DNA of 64,000 bases from Lawsonibacter asaccharolyticus (GCA_003112755.1 BFBT01000001.1:682001-746000); one strand, 5' to 3'. Shown: positions 24,726 to 32,488, counted from the stretch's first letter. Translations and numbers: made by a program. Notes: generated by a model not told the origin, from the letters alone.

Positions 24726-25436
24726 TCATATGGACAGCGGATTGGCAAGGAAGTTGCCAACCATGCTTGTGAACAGGCGCAGGCACCATGCATTCATGAT
24801 CAAAAGGAAAAGCTGACCACCAAGCATTCGGCACCACGCGCTGAATACATTAGATGTGCTTTCTGACGCACCTGTCGCAAACGCAATGGGCGCCGTATAG
24901 ATCAGAACTCCAACAAGGATATATCGTTCCGCTGCCTCAAACAGGAGCTTGATATAGTTCCAGGCAATGATGATCACAAGGATCAAAACAATAAGGCTCA
25001 CGGATCCGGAGGCGAGGCATCCGACTATCACCGTGAGCACGCTACCGAAGTTGGAAAACTCAATGGGAGGTAGTGCTGTATCGACAACCCAGTCATATGG
25101 TGTGCCGGCGATTCCCAGGATGAGCACCATGATCTGATCGGCAAACAGTGCCAGAAAAATGAAGAGGATAGACTTGATGGCGAGCTTGGTAGGGTCCTCC
25201 GCACTAAGGCCCACACCAAGCCCGAAGTTTTTGAAGAGCTGCCACACGAGGTTCAAAAGGACAAAGCCAACAGCAATCGCTGCAAAGACTTCGTAGAGCG
25301 TCTCAGCGGCTGGAAAGTAACGCAAGAAAGTGCTCATGTCACAACCCAGCGCTCCAAGAACGGAGCCTGTGACCAGGTCCAGCAGGTTCATGATCTGCGT
25401 GGCAATCCACTCAACAATGCTGTCTAAGATACCCAT
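24726..25436 (-). CDS. VirB6/TrbL-like channel membrane protein
   Basis: A 236-residue protein with about six membrane helices: AVGFVLLNLVWQLF, SILFIFLALFADQIMVLILG, a third around VLTVIVGCLAS, LIVLILVIIIAWNYI and two near the end. The AAERYILVGVLIYTAPIAFA stretch is a recurrent feature of VirB6/TrbL-like proteins of Firmicutes ICEs. It would form part of the inner channel. The gene follows the pilin-like gene and a 38-codon membrane peptide gene on the same strand. Confidence 0.8.
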   Translation of the reverse strand: MGILDSIVEWIATQIMNLLDLVTGSVLGALGCDMSTFLRYFPAAETLYEVFAAIAVGFVLLNLVWQLFKNFGLGVGLSAEDPTKLAIKSILFIFLALFADQIMVLILGIAGTPYDWVVDTALPPIEFSNFGSVLTVIVGCLASGSVSLIVLILVIIIAWNYIKLLFEAAERYILVGVLIYTAPIAFATGASESTSNVFSAWCRMLGGQLFLLIMNAWCLRLFTSMVGNFLANPLSI

Positions 25437-25456
25437 GTAACACCTCCTGCGTCAGA

Positions 25457-25573
25457 TCAGAAGCAGCCCAACTCGTCGTCGAAGCTGCTCTCAGGCAGGA
25501 AGTAAGCCGCTGTCAAGCACATGGCGATACCAGCGATGATACCGGATACCAAGCAGATGATGCTTTTTTTCAT
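25457..25573 (-). CDS. 38-aa single-TM peptide
   Basis: ATG 25573 is preceded by AAAGGAG at a good distance and encodes MKKSIICLVSGIIAGIAMCL, then TAAYFLPESSFDDELGCF. One hydrophobic helix with a basic start and an acidic tail. It fills the gap between the pilin-like and VirB6-like genes with 14 and 20 bases to spare, so it is very likely translated as part of the channel operon. No family recognised. Confidence 0.7.
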   Translation of the reverse strand: MKKSIICLVSGIIAGIAMCLTAAYFLPESSFDDELGCF

Positions 25574-25587
25574 ATCTTGTTTCTCCT

Positions 25588-25977
25588 TTAAGGCGTCCAA
25601 GTGCCACCGGCGAAGAAAGGCGTCACATAGGCCATGATAAAGCCAAGGCTATTCAGGATAGCCCAAGTAATGATGATCCGCTTCAACCAAGCACGGGACT
25701 CGTCAACCGTCCGTCCGGATCTGGAGAAGTTCATCAGAAGAAGCGCAACGGCAGCCGTAACAACTGCGGCAATAGTGCTGATACTGAGGATTTGCTTATA
25801 CACATCCTGCATGATCGCACTCGCCTTCGTCCAAATGGTATCCGCGGCGAAAGCACGAGTGGAAAACATGCTCAGCATCGTAGGCATCACAAATGCTATA
25901 TACAGTCCACGACCAACGCTTATATTTCTGAATCGCTCCTGCAGCTTCTTGACGACGGCAGGTTTGTTCTGATTCAT
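25588..25977 (-). CDS. Maff2/VirB2-like small membrane protein
   Basis: A 129-residue protein. A basic N-terminus (about 1-22) is followed by a hydrophobic segment ending in AFAADT, which may be a cleavage site, then two membrane helices, ILSISTIAAVVTAAVALLLM and IIITWAILNSLGFIMAYV, split by a basic loop. Two-helix proteins in this position (Maff2 family) are VirB2-like pilin candidates. ATG 25977 has GGAGG 9 bases ahead; 21 bases of open frame upstream are ignored. First gene of the channel operon, behind the promoter and hairpin at 26015-26147. Confidence 0.75.
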   Translation of the reverse strand: MNQNKPAVVKKLQERFRNISVGRGLYIAFVMPTMLSMFSTRAFAADTIWTKASAIMQDVYKQILSISTIAAVVTAAVALLLMNFSRSGRTVDESRAWLKRIIITWAILNSLGFIMAYVTPFFAGGTWTP

Positions 25978-26014
25978 ACTGGGAAGTCCTCCTTTCAACT
26001 AGAGCCGAAAAGAA

Positions 26015-26054
26015 AAGCCAGGGGCTTGGGCAGTGCGACCCAAACTCCTGGCTT
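26015..26054 (-). terminator. Attenuator-like terminator ahead of the channel operon
   Basis: Outer stem AAGCCAGG/CCTGGCTT with an inner TGGG/CCCA pairing; on the minus strand it is followed by TTTTCTTTT. It lies between the predicted promoter (26119-26147) and the first channel gene (ATG 25977), so it could act as a conditional stop rather than only ending the gene at 26193. Confidence 0.7.
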
Positions 26055-26118
26055 ATGCATGAAAAATGCCCCCGGCAGAGCAGAGGGCCGTCCATCGATG
26101 AAACTTTTCGACGCTATC

Positions 26119-26147
26119 ATCTTAGCATTTATGGAATACAGATGCAA
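26119..26147 (-). promoter_or_regulatory. Predicted promoter of the channel operon
   Basis: On the minus strand, TTGCAT, a 17-base spacer, then TGC directly before TAAGAT: a -35, spacing and extended -10 fitting a housekeeping sigma factor. Transcription would begin near 26,112 and pass through the hairpin at 26015-26054. Confidence 0.5.
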
Positions 26148-26192
26148 TTAAGCAGGACTTCAAATACAGTTCGGAAATAGTTCAATTTTAGT

Positions 26193-26798
26193 TCAGGGCA
26201 GAAATTGCTTGATGATTTCCATACAATCACGAGCCGTATAACCCCATAAAATGCGGTCTATGGCTTTGATCGCCATATTGAGGTAACTGTGATAAGTCAC
26301 CATCGACATTTGGAAACCTATTCGCTCGAGCTCTGCAAGGATCGCTTCACGGTTGGCCAGCTTCCTCTCCGAGAAGTAGGTGAGATAGAGGATCTGGTAC
26401 ATCAACTCCCCATGATCCGGATCCAGCCTTACCGTGTTCAGCGCGTTTTTGATGATCTGGAGCATATTCTTGCTCCGGATGACCGTGCGTGCATATCCTT
26501 CAAGTTTTGAGCCGGATAAATCAACTCCAGCAAGCTCTGCATTGACCTCCAGTGTGGAAAGCCGGGTGCCATGTTCCATCTCCATCCTGACATTCATGTC
26601 AGACTCCGAGATCTGGATCGCATAGGCCACCTTGCGGTATTGCTTGAGCAAGTGCCTGGTGTTGTGATACTTTTCCACAGGCTTGCGTTTCATCGGCTTG
26701 TCCTCCAGATGATCTACGCCAACCTGAAGGCCAGTCTCAATCTCCGTCTTCAACGCTTCCTTCTCAAGCGCAAAGACGGGTGTGCTGTCAGAGGTCAT
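26193..26798 (-). CDS. ArpU/sigma-region-4-like regulator candidate
   Basis: A 201-residue all-helical protein. Residues about 125-200 (LDPDHGELMYQILYLTYFSE ... GFQMSMVTYHSYLNMAIKAI) resemble the C-terminal region-4-like helices of ArpU-type late regulators of phages and elements. It overlaps the upstream replication-type gene by 4 bases. It sits directly ahead of the channel operon, so control of that operon is a reasonable but untested guess. Confidence 0.5.
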   Translation of the reverse strand: MTSDSTPVFALEKEALKTEIETGLQVGVDHLEDKPMKRKPVEKYHNTRHLLKQYRKVAYAIQISESDMNVRMEMEHGTRLSTLEVNAELAGVDLSGSKLEGYARTVIRSKNMLQIIKNALNTVRLDPDHGELMYQILYLTYFSERKLANREAILAELERIGFQMSMVTYHSYLNMAIKAIDRILWGYTARDCMEIIKQFLP

Positions 26799-27874
26799 GA
26801 TTTCATCTCCTTTCCGAGTGTGGATTCTTTGGGCGGGTCACGACTACTCTTCTCCTGTTCAGACATCTCCCAGTCTAAAGAACTGTAGAAGACTAATGGA
26901 ATCTGCCGAGCAAAAAAAGAGGAGCGAACCACCAGAAACACCTGTATTTTCAAGGACTTTCTGGCTTTACCTATTGTTTTCTCCGGCGGGACGCGAGACT
27001 CGACGCTGATGTCGAGTTTGCTGTCGTCTGCTTCCACCACATCAATCGCCTTAGCAATACCAATGATCTCGCCAATCCTGCTTAGCTCGAGTTCCTCACA
27101 GCCTTCACCGTAGATCATCTCACGATAACGGCACATTGAAATGACAGAGCCGCGTGAGCTGGAAAAACTCACACGGCTGATAATTCCATATTCGCCGGCC
27201 TTCAACATGAAGCGTCCGACTCGGGACTTTGACCAGCCCCAACGACGAGCAAGGTAAGTATATGAGAGCAGCGGCATACCTCGCATATTGGAGTAATAGA
27301 CAACCGGCATATACTCAGATCCTCGCACTTTGGGGTCATTCAGGATTGTGTGGAGCCACATATCCATGATGGCGTCCAATTCACTGAATACAATTCCGAC
27401 TTCCTTTCGTGCAATCTTCAGAAGCAGTCTGCCAACAGGCAGCGGGAAGAAAAAGAATCCTGATCCTTTATAGCTGTAATAGTTATACTGTAGGTGTGTG
27501 CAGTGCTCTTTCCAATCGGAAATCGTAAAGCGGAGTATTTCCTTTTCCTCATCCAAGATCTCAAAGGTAAGGAATCCATGATCCTGGAAGTACTCCATCA
27601 GCTCAAGCGCCTGAGCCTTGGAGTGGACTCGAAGGATTCTGGGCAATGCCCCGAGCTTGCAGATCCACTGACCCGGTGCCTCCATATATCGGTCGCCATT
27701 GATCACGCGTTCATTGGATCGAAAATTAGCGTAGCTGAAGAGCGCCATGAGACTGAATAGATGGACAGTTCCTTCGTTCCGGAAATCCTTGTGATCATTG
27801 AAGTGTCGGAACCACGGCTTATAAACTCTTACCTTCGGAAAGCACACCAACTGTTGTTTTTGTGTGCAGCTCAT
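26795..27874 (-). CDS. Winged-helix replication-initiator-like protein
   Basis: A 359-residue protein with a winged-helix region at about 195-250 (LLSYTYLARRWGWSKSRVGR ... AGEYGIISRVSF), preceded by a region starting FSLMALFSYANFRSNERVIN like replication-initiator or plasmid Rep-type proteins. The C-terminus is basic and then acidic. Two ATGs lie close to the site GGAGGTGT: ATG 27874 is chosen because its spacing is 8 bases, against 3 for ATG 27883. It is the first gene of the ICE on this side. Replication initiation is inferred from fold and position only. Confidence 0.5.
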   Translation of the reverse strand: MSCTQKQQLVCFPKVRVYKPWFRHFNDHKDFRNEGTVHLFSLMALFSYANFRSNERVINGDRYMEAPGQWICKLGALPRILRVHSKAQALELMEYFQDHGFLTFEILDEEKEILRFTISDWKEHCTHLQYNYYSYKGSGFFFFPLPVGRLLLKIARKEVGIVFSELDAIMDMWLHTILNDPKVRGSEYMPVVYYSNMRGMPLLSYTYLARRWGWSKSRVGRFMLKAGEYGIISRVSFSSSRGSVISMCRYREMIYGEGCEELELSRIGEIIGIAKAIDVVEADDSKLDISVESRVPPEKTIGKARKSLKIQVFLVVRSSFFARQIPLVFYSSLDWEMSEQEKSSRDPPKESTLGKEMKS

Positions 27875-27949
27875 CTCATACACCTCCTTCCTGACAGAGT
27901 TGTAAATAGAGTCGATTCCAAGTCCCCTGGTCAGGGGGACACAGGCATT

Positions 27950-28168
27950 TCAGCCTCGGCCCATGCTTGTGGGTGCGTCGTCCCTCGGTTTGAGACCTAG
28001 CCGGACGAGTGTACCATTATTTTCCCGTGCTGTCGTCGCAATGGAGCTTGACCAGGCCCCTTTCACTTGCTCATAGTGGCTCGAACACGGTGATGTCTTG
28101 GAATCGTATTCGATTTTCAAGGTACAGTGCTGTGGTAACAGGTTGAGAGTCTGCGGTCGGCAAGTCAT
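27950..28168 (-). CDS. Possible small protein at the ICE end (72 aa)
   Basis: ATG 28168 with GAGGTG shortly ahead opens a 72-codon frame (MTCRPQTLNLLPQHCTLKIE...) that ends at 27950. It is basic, with three Cys, and matches no family known to me. The rest of 27,875-28,304 shows only a 6-bp stem at 27922-27940 (GTCCCC/GGGGAC) and no other gene. It may be non-coding leader sequence of the replication-type gene instead. Confidence 0.3.
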   Translation of the reverse strand: MTCRPQTLNLLPQHCTLKIEYDSKTSPCSSHYEQVKGAWSSSIATTARENNGTLVRLGLKPRDDAPTSMGRG

Positions 28169-28304
28169 AAAACACCTCGAATGCACCTCTCGTAATGAAT
28201 GTAGAAATGGCACCCCTTTTGACCACCCTTCAAAAAAGAAAAATTCTCCCATCGACTAAAATAGGCTGATGAGGTATTATGAAAATGCATTGAAAACAAA
28301 AATA

Positions 28305-28336
28305 GCACGCACCCACCATTTAAGGTGAATGCGTGC
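28305..28336 (-). terminator. Terminator inside the ICE right end
   Basis: Stem GCACGCA/TGCGTGC with an inner CACC/GGTG stem, followed on the minus strand by TATTTTTGTTTT. It would stop transcription coming out of the cut spoVAC gene into the ICE. Confidence 0.7.
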
Positions 28337-28399
28337 AAATGATAAGTCGGGAGGAAGCTTTGATTTTGGACTAAATCAGCATACTCACTCCATAGAACC

Positions 28400-28430
28400 G
28401 ACTGTATGTCTATTATAGGTCAATCCTCGC
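28400..28430. other. Proposed ICE-chromosome junction in spoVAC
   Basis: The minus-strand SpoVAC reading frame matches the family up to the codons for EFKSE and then reads D-stop, while family members continue with about 40 more residues. To the left lie ICE-type non-coding DNA and genes. The crossover must be within or just before the bases around 28,415-28,428. The exact core needs the other end of the element, which is outside the window. Confidence 0.6.
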
Positions 28431-28752
28431 TTTTGAACTCCAGAGCGGGGGAGACCATGGCGTTGGCAAAACCGGTGATGGGCACCAGGGTTCCGGCCCC
28501 CGCCCGCTTGGCCAGCTTGTCAAACCACCCAAGCCCGGTCAGCAGCGCCGCCGCCAGGATCAGGGTGATGGAGACGGCGCCGCCGGCTGCATCCTGATCC
28601 ATCCCCCAGTTCTGATAGAGGTTGGACAGCCCCTGCCCCGCGGTACAGATAGCGCCGCCCACCAAAAAGGCCCACACCATATTTTTCCCCAGAGGGGAGG
28701 ACTGAGAGTATTGGTTGACCAGTTTTCCATAGTCCTGATTCGTCATATCCAT
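28420..28752 (-). pseudogene. spoVAC: 3'-truncated spoVAC
   Basis: Encodes 110 residues of stage V sporulation protein AC, an inner-membrane protein needed to move dipicolinic acid into the spore. MDMTNQDYGKLVNQYSQSSP, WAFLVGGAICTAGQGLSNLY and AGAGTLVPITGFANAMVSPA are family signatures. Family members are about 150 residues long and carry a last stretch after EFKSEG; here the frame stops right after EFKSED. GGAGG precedes ATG 28752, so the start is intact. The missing end should lie at the far left end of the ICE. The partial protein probably does not work alone. Confidence 0.85.
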
Positions 28753-28889
28753 GGCACACCTCCGCGATCCAAAAAATTCTCGTTCCTAATCTCCCCTTCT
28801 TTTTCATGGATTATACGGCGGCATCTGCATAATTTTTTTGACGCGCCATACAATGCTCCAGGACCGTTCTCATGGAAGGAGGCATATCC

Positions 28890-29375
28890 ATGTTTTATCC
28901 CAAAAAGCTGATCGTCCCGGTATTTGTCTGCGCCGTTCTGGCGGGCGTGGGCCTCCACTTTTTGTATGCCAGATTTCCCTGTACCCTCTCCGCCCTTCTT
29001 TCTCCCGTCTGTGAGAGCCTGTGGGAGCATATCAAGATCCTGTACTGGCCTTATCTGGCGGCATCCGCCTTCCTCGCCTGGGGCCGTCCCACCGGGATGC
29101 GCCCCTGGCTGCTGTCCCTTGTCATCCTGTGTCCCCTGATGCTGGTCCTGGGCCTGCTGCTCCATGCGGCGCTCGCCCTCCACGCCCTGTGGCTGGACAT
29201 CGCCCTGTATCTGGGGCTGATGGCCTTCGGATTCTGGTTCCCTGTCCGCTTCTCCGGTCCCTTCCGGGGCTGGCGGTGGCGCATCCCCGCAATCCTGGCT
29301 TTCCTTCTGGGGGCGCTGATCCTCCTGTTTACCTTTTTCCCGCCTGCCGGGGTGCTCTTTGCCGACCTGTCCTGA
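28890..29375 (+). CDS. DUF6512-type multi-pass membrane protein
   Basis: A 161-residue protein with about five hydrophobic helices. GVGLHFLYARF near the start and LSPVCESLWEHIKILYWP are characteristic of the DUF6512 family, small membrane proteins of Clostridia whose function is unknown. ATG 28890 is chosen with AAGGAGG six bases ahead; an ATG 18 bases upstream has no such site. The coding sequence is much richer in GC than the ICE and phage genes, in line with host chromosome. Confidence 0.75.
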   Translation: MFYPKKLIVPVFVCAVLAGVGLHFLYARFPCTLSALLSPVCESLWEHIKILYWPYLAASAFLAWGRPTGMRPWLLSLVILCPLMLVLGLLLHAALALHALWLDIALYLGLMAFGFWFPVRFSGPFRGWRWRIPAILAFLLGALILLFTFFPPAGVLFADLS

Positions 29376-29433
29376 TTTTCGGCATGACTTTTGGGGGCCG
29401 GTGTGGTAAAATCCCTCTCAGGAGGTGAGGACC

Positions 29434-30021
29434 ATGGTGCTGTACGGATTGGACGGCATGACGCACCGGAGCCAGGCCTACGGGCTTCTGGCTGTGGGAC
29501 TGCGGGAGCACTGGGATCTGGAGCAGCTGCCCTCCATCGCCCGTGGAAAGCGGGGAAAGCCCCTTTTTCCGGACTTCCCCCAGCTCCGCTTCAACCTCAG
29601 CCACAGCGGACCCCGGGCCCTGTGTGCCCTGGACCGGGACGAGGTGGGGGTGGACATCCAGCAGATCACCCTGCGGCGTTCCGCTTTTCTCGACCGCCTG
29701 CTCTCCCCAGAGGAGCGGGCCTGGCTGCTGGGGCTGGGAGACGACCCGGAGGCCTTTACCCAGCTCTGGACCCTGAAGGAGAGCTTCTGCAAATTCACCG
29801 GTCTGGGTCTGACTCGGCCCGTCTCCGCCATCCCCGTCCCCCTTCCCCGGCAGATCCTCCCTTCCGGCGCCTGTCTCCCCTTCGGTTCCGTCTGCTTCAC
29901 CCTGTTCTCCGGCCCCGGCTGGCGGGCCGCCGTCTGCTCTCCTGCCCGCTGCGCCTCCTCCATCCGCTGGCTCACGCCGGGGCAACTCCCTCCCGTTGGA
30001 AAGAAAATCCCCCAAAAGTGA
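29434..30021 (+). CDS. Sfp-type 4'-phosphopantetheinyl transferase
   Basis: A 195-residue enzyme that transfers phosphopantetheine from CoA to a serine of carrier proteins. Conserved blocks are seen: FNLSHSGPRALCAL, VGVDIQQI with the metal-binding Asp, and WTLKESFCKFTGLGL with the catalytic Glu-Lys pair. Its length is near that of short Sfp/EntD-like members. ATG 29434 has AGGAGG eight bases ahead; a GTG at 29425 is less likely. Host gene, same strand as tRNA-Arg downstream. Confidence 0.88.
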   Translation: MVLYGLDGMTHRSQAYGLLAVGLREHWDLEQLPSIARGKRGKPLFPDFPQLRFNLSHSGPRALCALDRDEVGVDIQQITLRRSAFLDRLLSPEERAWLLGLGDDPEAFTQLWTLKESFCKFTGLGLTRPVSAIPVPLPRQILPSGACLPFGSVCFTLFSGPGWRAAVCSPARCASSIRWLTPGQLPPVGKKIPQK

Positions 30022-30092
30022 AAAATCCCCTTTACATTTTGGAAGATCCCTGCTATAATAACGGAGCGCATTGAGAAAATGCTTCTTAATAT

Positions 30093-30168
30093 GCGGCCGT
30101 AGTTCAATGGATAGAGCGTCAGATTCCGGTTCTGAATGTTGGGGGTTCGAGTCCCTTCGGCCGTACCA
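30093..30168 (+). tRNA. tRNA-Arg (anticodon CCG)
   Basis: Seventy-six bases fold as a complete tRNA: acceptor GCGGCCG/CGGCCGT, anticodon stem TCAGA/TCTGA around loop TTCCGGT giving anticodon CCG, T-arm with GGTTCGAGTCC, discriminator A and an encoded CCA. It is intact. tRNA 3' ends are common phage attachment sites and the prophage begins right after it. Confidence 0.95.
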
Positions 30169-30173
30169 AAGAA

Positions 30174-30218
30174 AAAAGCTCCGAAAGCCTTGATTTTAAA
30201 GGGTTTTCGGGGCTTTTT
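30174..30218 (+). terminator. Terminator of tRNA-Arg
   Basis: Long stem pairing AAGCTCCGAAAGCCTT with AAGGGTTTTCGGGGCTT, followed by a run of five T, directly after the tRNA CCA. Confidence 0.85.
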
Positions 30219-30270
30219 CCATTTCTAAGAGCAAAGCTCTAAATGACTAAAATAGACTATTTCAAGCCAT

Positions 30271-30296
30271 AAGGTGGTGGAAAAGGTGGTGGAAAA
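30271..30296. repeat. Tandem 12-bp repeat at the prophage end
   Basis: AAGGTGGTGGAA occurs twice in a row (30271-30282, 30283-30294), followed by AA. It lies between the tRNA terminator and the last phage terminator and may be part of the attachment region. Confidence 0.6.
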
Positions 30297-30322
30297 ATCC
30301 GCCCCCATTTCTGAGGGCGGAT
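30297..30322 (-). terminator. Terminator closing the leftmost phage operon
   Basis: Stem ATCCGCCC/GGGCGGAT with a 10-base loop; on the minus strand five T follow. It begins 4 bases past the stop codon at 30326. Confidence 0.85.
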
Positions 30323-30325
30323 CTG

Positions 30326-31114
30326 TCATCTCACGACATACTGATAATACTTAGCGAGCTTGTCCGGTCCGGCGTCCTTGTCGTCCAGGAACGCTTTCGC
30401 CATGTCCACATAGAAGTCGATATTGCTCCCCACGTTGAACTTTTTGGCGACCTTGACGTAATCGCTGTAGATCATGTTGAGTGCGGCCCAGAACTCCGCA
30501 GGGTCGCACTCGATCCCGCGCTGGGCCATGACCTGCTTGGCCTGCTCAAACGACCAATGAGGCCCCTTTGTGCCGTCCTCATTTTCCATATTGGCGGTCC
30601 ATTCCTCCGCCATGCGGCGGTCGAAGGGCATGTGCCCGGAAGCGGCTCCATAGCCACTCATTCGCTCTCCACCTCTCCGGTATTCCATTTCGTTCATGCG
30701 GTAGTCGTGTTCAAACTCCCTGGGGGTCTTCATTTCACCCTCACCAGAAATGGCGAATCCGATCTTATTCATGGGCCTAGTCATCTCCCGTCTATCAGTA
30801 TAGGCCGGAGGCATATAGTATGGATAGCCATAGTGGGACTGAGGGCCCGTCATGCGGTCATCCCAGTAGTTGCTCTCCACCCACGTCCCACCATCATTGC
30901 GAGGGGCAAAACGGCCATCAGAATATCGACGATATCCCCGGTCCTCCGGCTCCATCATCTCAGAACGAGGCGCATACCGACCGTTGTCATAGTGCTCCCG
31001 GCCACGGCGGTCACGGAATTTATCATCAACATCGTAGTTTTCATAGCTGCGTCCATCGTTGTAGCGGCGATTGCTGCCACTGGACATGAGCATCATCCGT
31101 GTGGATCGTTTCAT
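30326..31114 (-). CDS. Arg/Tyr-rich phage-end protein of unknown function
   Basis: A 262-residue protein in two parts. Residues 1-160 are Arg-, Tyr-, Asp- and Gly-rich with repeated GRYAPR/GRFAPR-like units and are probably unfolded. Residues about 170-262 are helical (WSFEQAKQVMAQRGIECDPA ... AKKFNVGSNIDFYVDMAKAF). Last gene of a six-gene cassette between two strong terminators. Similar genes may occur in other Clostridia prophages, but I know no function. Confidence 0.65.
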   Translation of the reverse strand: MKRSTRMMLMSSGSNRRYNDGRSYENYDVDDKFRDRRGREHYDNGRYAPRSEMMEPEDRGYRRYSDGRFAPRNDGGTWVESNYWDDRMTGPQSHYGYPYYMPPAYTDRREMTRPMNKIGFAISGEGEMKTPREFEHDYRMNEMEYRRGGERMSGYGAASGHMPFDRRMAEEWTANMENEDGTKGPHWSFEQAKQVMAQRGIECDPAEFWAALNMIYSDYVKVAKKFNVGSNIDFYVDMAKAFLDDKDAGPDKLAKYYQYVVR

Positions 31115-31126
31115 TTTGATCCCTCC

Positions 31127-31522
31127 TTACGCCGTAGGGGCGGGAGCAGCGCCCCCGTCAATGCTGGTTAGGTTGTTGCTGGGGGAGCAGCAGGGAGTGC
31201 CCAGCATACGGAACGAACCTCCGGTTGGGGTAGTAACGACACAGAGAGAGTATTTGGTCCGGGTACGGATGCCACAGGCGGTGACCTGAGCGCAATTCCG
31301 CTTTGTCATCGGATAGAGAGTGGTCCCGGTCCCGATAGTAAAATACACCGGAGCATTGATGGTAGTGGTGTCGGGGATGGCCTGACCCACGACCACGCAA
31401 TACTTCTCTCCGTTGTTGTAGGAACCAGCAGGAAGGTTGATCTCCAGGTTTCCACCGGTAAAAGCGACCGCCTGAGAGATCACAAGCCGGTCACAGAGTC
31501 TGCATACAGGTTTACAAGACAT
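31127..31522 (-). CDS. Cys-containing beta-rich protein of the phage-end cassette
   Basis: A 131-residue protein starting MSCKPVCRLCDRLVISQAVA, with a CxxxCxxC-type cluster followed by beta strands and four further Cys, ending in a Pro/Ala tail. ATG 31522 is chosen with GGAGG 6 bases ahead; the frame could extend 12 bases to a TTG. It may be a structural or surface protein; unknown. Nothing is seen in the 98-base gap before the next gene except spacer. Confidence 0.6.
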   Translation of the reverse strand: MSCKPVCRLCDRLVISQAVAFTGGNLEINLPAGSYNNGEKYCVVVGQAIPDTTTINAPVYFTIGTGTTLYPMTKRNCAQVTACGIRTRTKYSLCVVTTPTGGSFRMLGTPCCSPSNNLTSIDGGAAPAPTA

Positions 31523-31620
31523 AATTACCTCCAAAAATCAGGGGCGGCAGACACTCAGCCCACCGCCCCGAAATAGTCACGGCAGAGCCGGAAAGTTAAT
31601 TGCCTCGATTTTGATGCAAT

Positions 31621-32382
31621 TTAGCAGCCACAGCCGCATCCATTGTTATAGGCCCCGCAGTAGGGATAGGGGGCGGGCACCTGATAGGCGGGCACAGGCA
31701 TGGGGTTGATCCGGCGGATCAGCTCAGAGGTCTGGGCATCCAGAGTAGCGGTCAGGTAGCTGTTCTGGTTGGCCTGAGAGGCAGCCAGCTTGAGAGACTG
31801 ATTCTCCGCCTGGAGGGAATCGATCTTGCTCTGAGTCAGGAAGTCCAGAATGGCGCGGGTGTTGGAGTTGTTATTCTCCAGGATATCGCGGGTGCTGCCC
31901 TGGATGGTGTTCTGGATGGCGCAGGTGTTGGTGGCCATGTTGTAATTCACACCATCAATGGCCCGCTGGGTCTGGCAGCAGAAATCCTGAGCCTGAGCGG
32001 CCATATTGCACATCTGAGACTGGACACCGTTGAAGCCCTGAAGCAGAGCCACATTTGTGTTGTTGAAGCCGCTGGTAATGCTGTTGTTCAGGGCATAAGT
32101 GCTGTCACAGATGCCCTGCTGGATAGCAGAGATGCCGCGCTCCACACCGTTGAAGGCAATGGCCTCGTTTACATCTGCGCGGGTGGCAAGGCCCTGGAGT
32201 CCGGGATCAGTGCTGGCACCGCCACCACCGAAGCCGCCGAAACCACCGCGGCCCCAGCCGAAGATCATGGCAAAGATGATGATAGCCCACCAGCCGTCAC
32301 CGCCCCAGAAGCCGCCGTTGTTACAGTTTCCGCCGTTGGAATCGCTGCCCAGCGCATAGCCAGTCGCAAAATCGTTATCCAT
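31621..32382 (-). CDS. Gly-rich single-TM protein with coiled coil and Cys tail
   Basis: A 253-residue protein. A Gly/Asn-rich start contains one membrane-like segment (WWAIIIFAMIFGW, about 31-43) and a second Gly-rich run. Residues about 60-220 are long polar helices with heptads, likely a coiled coil. The end is Pro/Tyr-rich and closes in NNGCGCGC, a possible metal or disulphide site. The design (membrane anchor, rod, sticky tip) suggests a surface or structural role; unproven. Confidence 0.65.
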   Translation of the reverse strand: MDNDFATGYALGSDSNGGNCNNGGFWGGDGWWAIIIFAMIFGWGRGGFGGFGGGGASTDPGLQGLATRADVNEAIAFNGVERGISAIQQGICDSTYALNNSITSGFNNTNVALLQGFNGVQSQMCNMAAQAQDFCCQTQRAIDGVNYNMATNTCAIQNTIQGSTRDILENNNSNTRAILDFLTQSKIDSLQAENQSLKLAASQANQNSYLTATLDAQTSELIRRINPMPVPAYQVPAPYPYCGAYNNGCGCGC

Positions 32383-32488
32383 TGTATATACTCCTTTATC
32401 AGTTATTACATCGGGGCCGTACGCTCCCCGGATGTTTCCAAAGAGCGGTTTTTATCAAGACCCGAAAACTGATAAAGAGTGCGCTATT

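Larger units (their letters stand above)
1..28420. mobile_element. Right-hand part of an integrative conjugative element
   Basis: The block contains a VirD4-like coupling ATPase, a PrgI-VirB4 fusion, a VirB6-like membrane protein, a pilin-like small membrane protein, a cell-wall C39-type peptidase, a replication-relaxation family protein and a Cna-B/sortase surface module, nearly all on the minus strand. This gene set is typical of Firmicutes ICEs. The right end is placed where the minus-strand spoVAC reading frame is cut, near 28,420. The left end, relaxase and recombinase are not in the window. Base composition is lower in GC than the host island at 28,420-30,090, consistent with transfer. 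The exact end is inferred. Confidence 0.8.
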
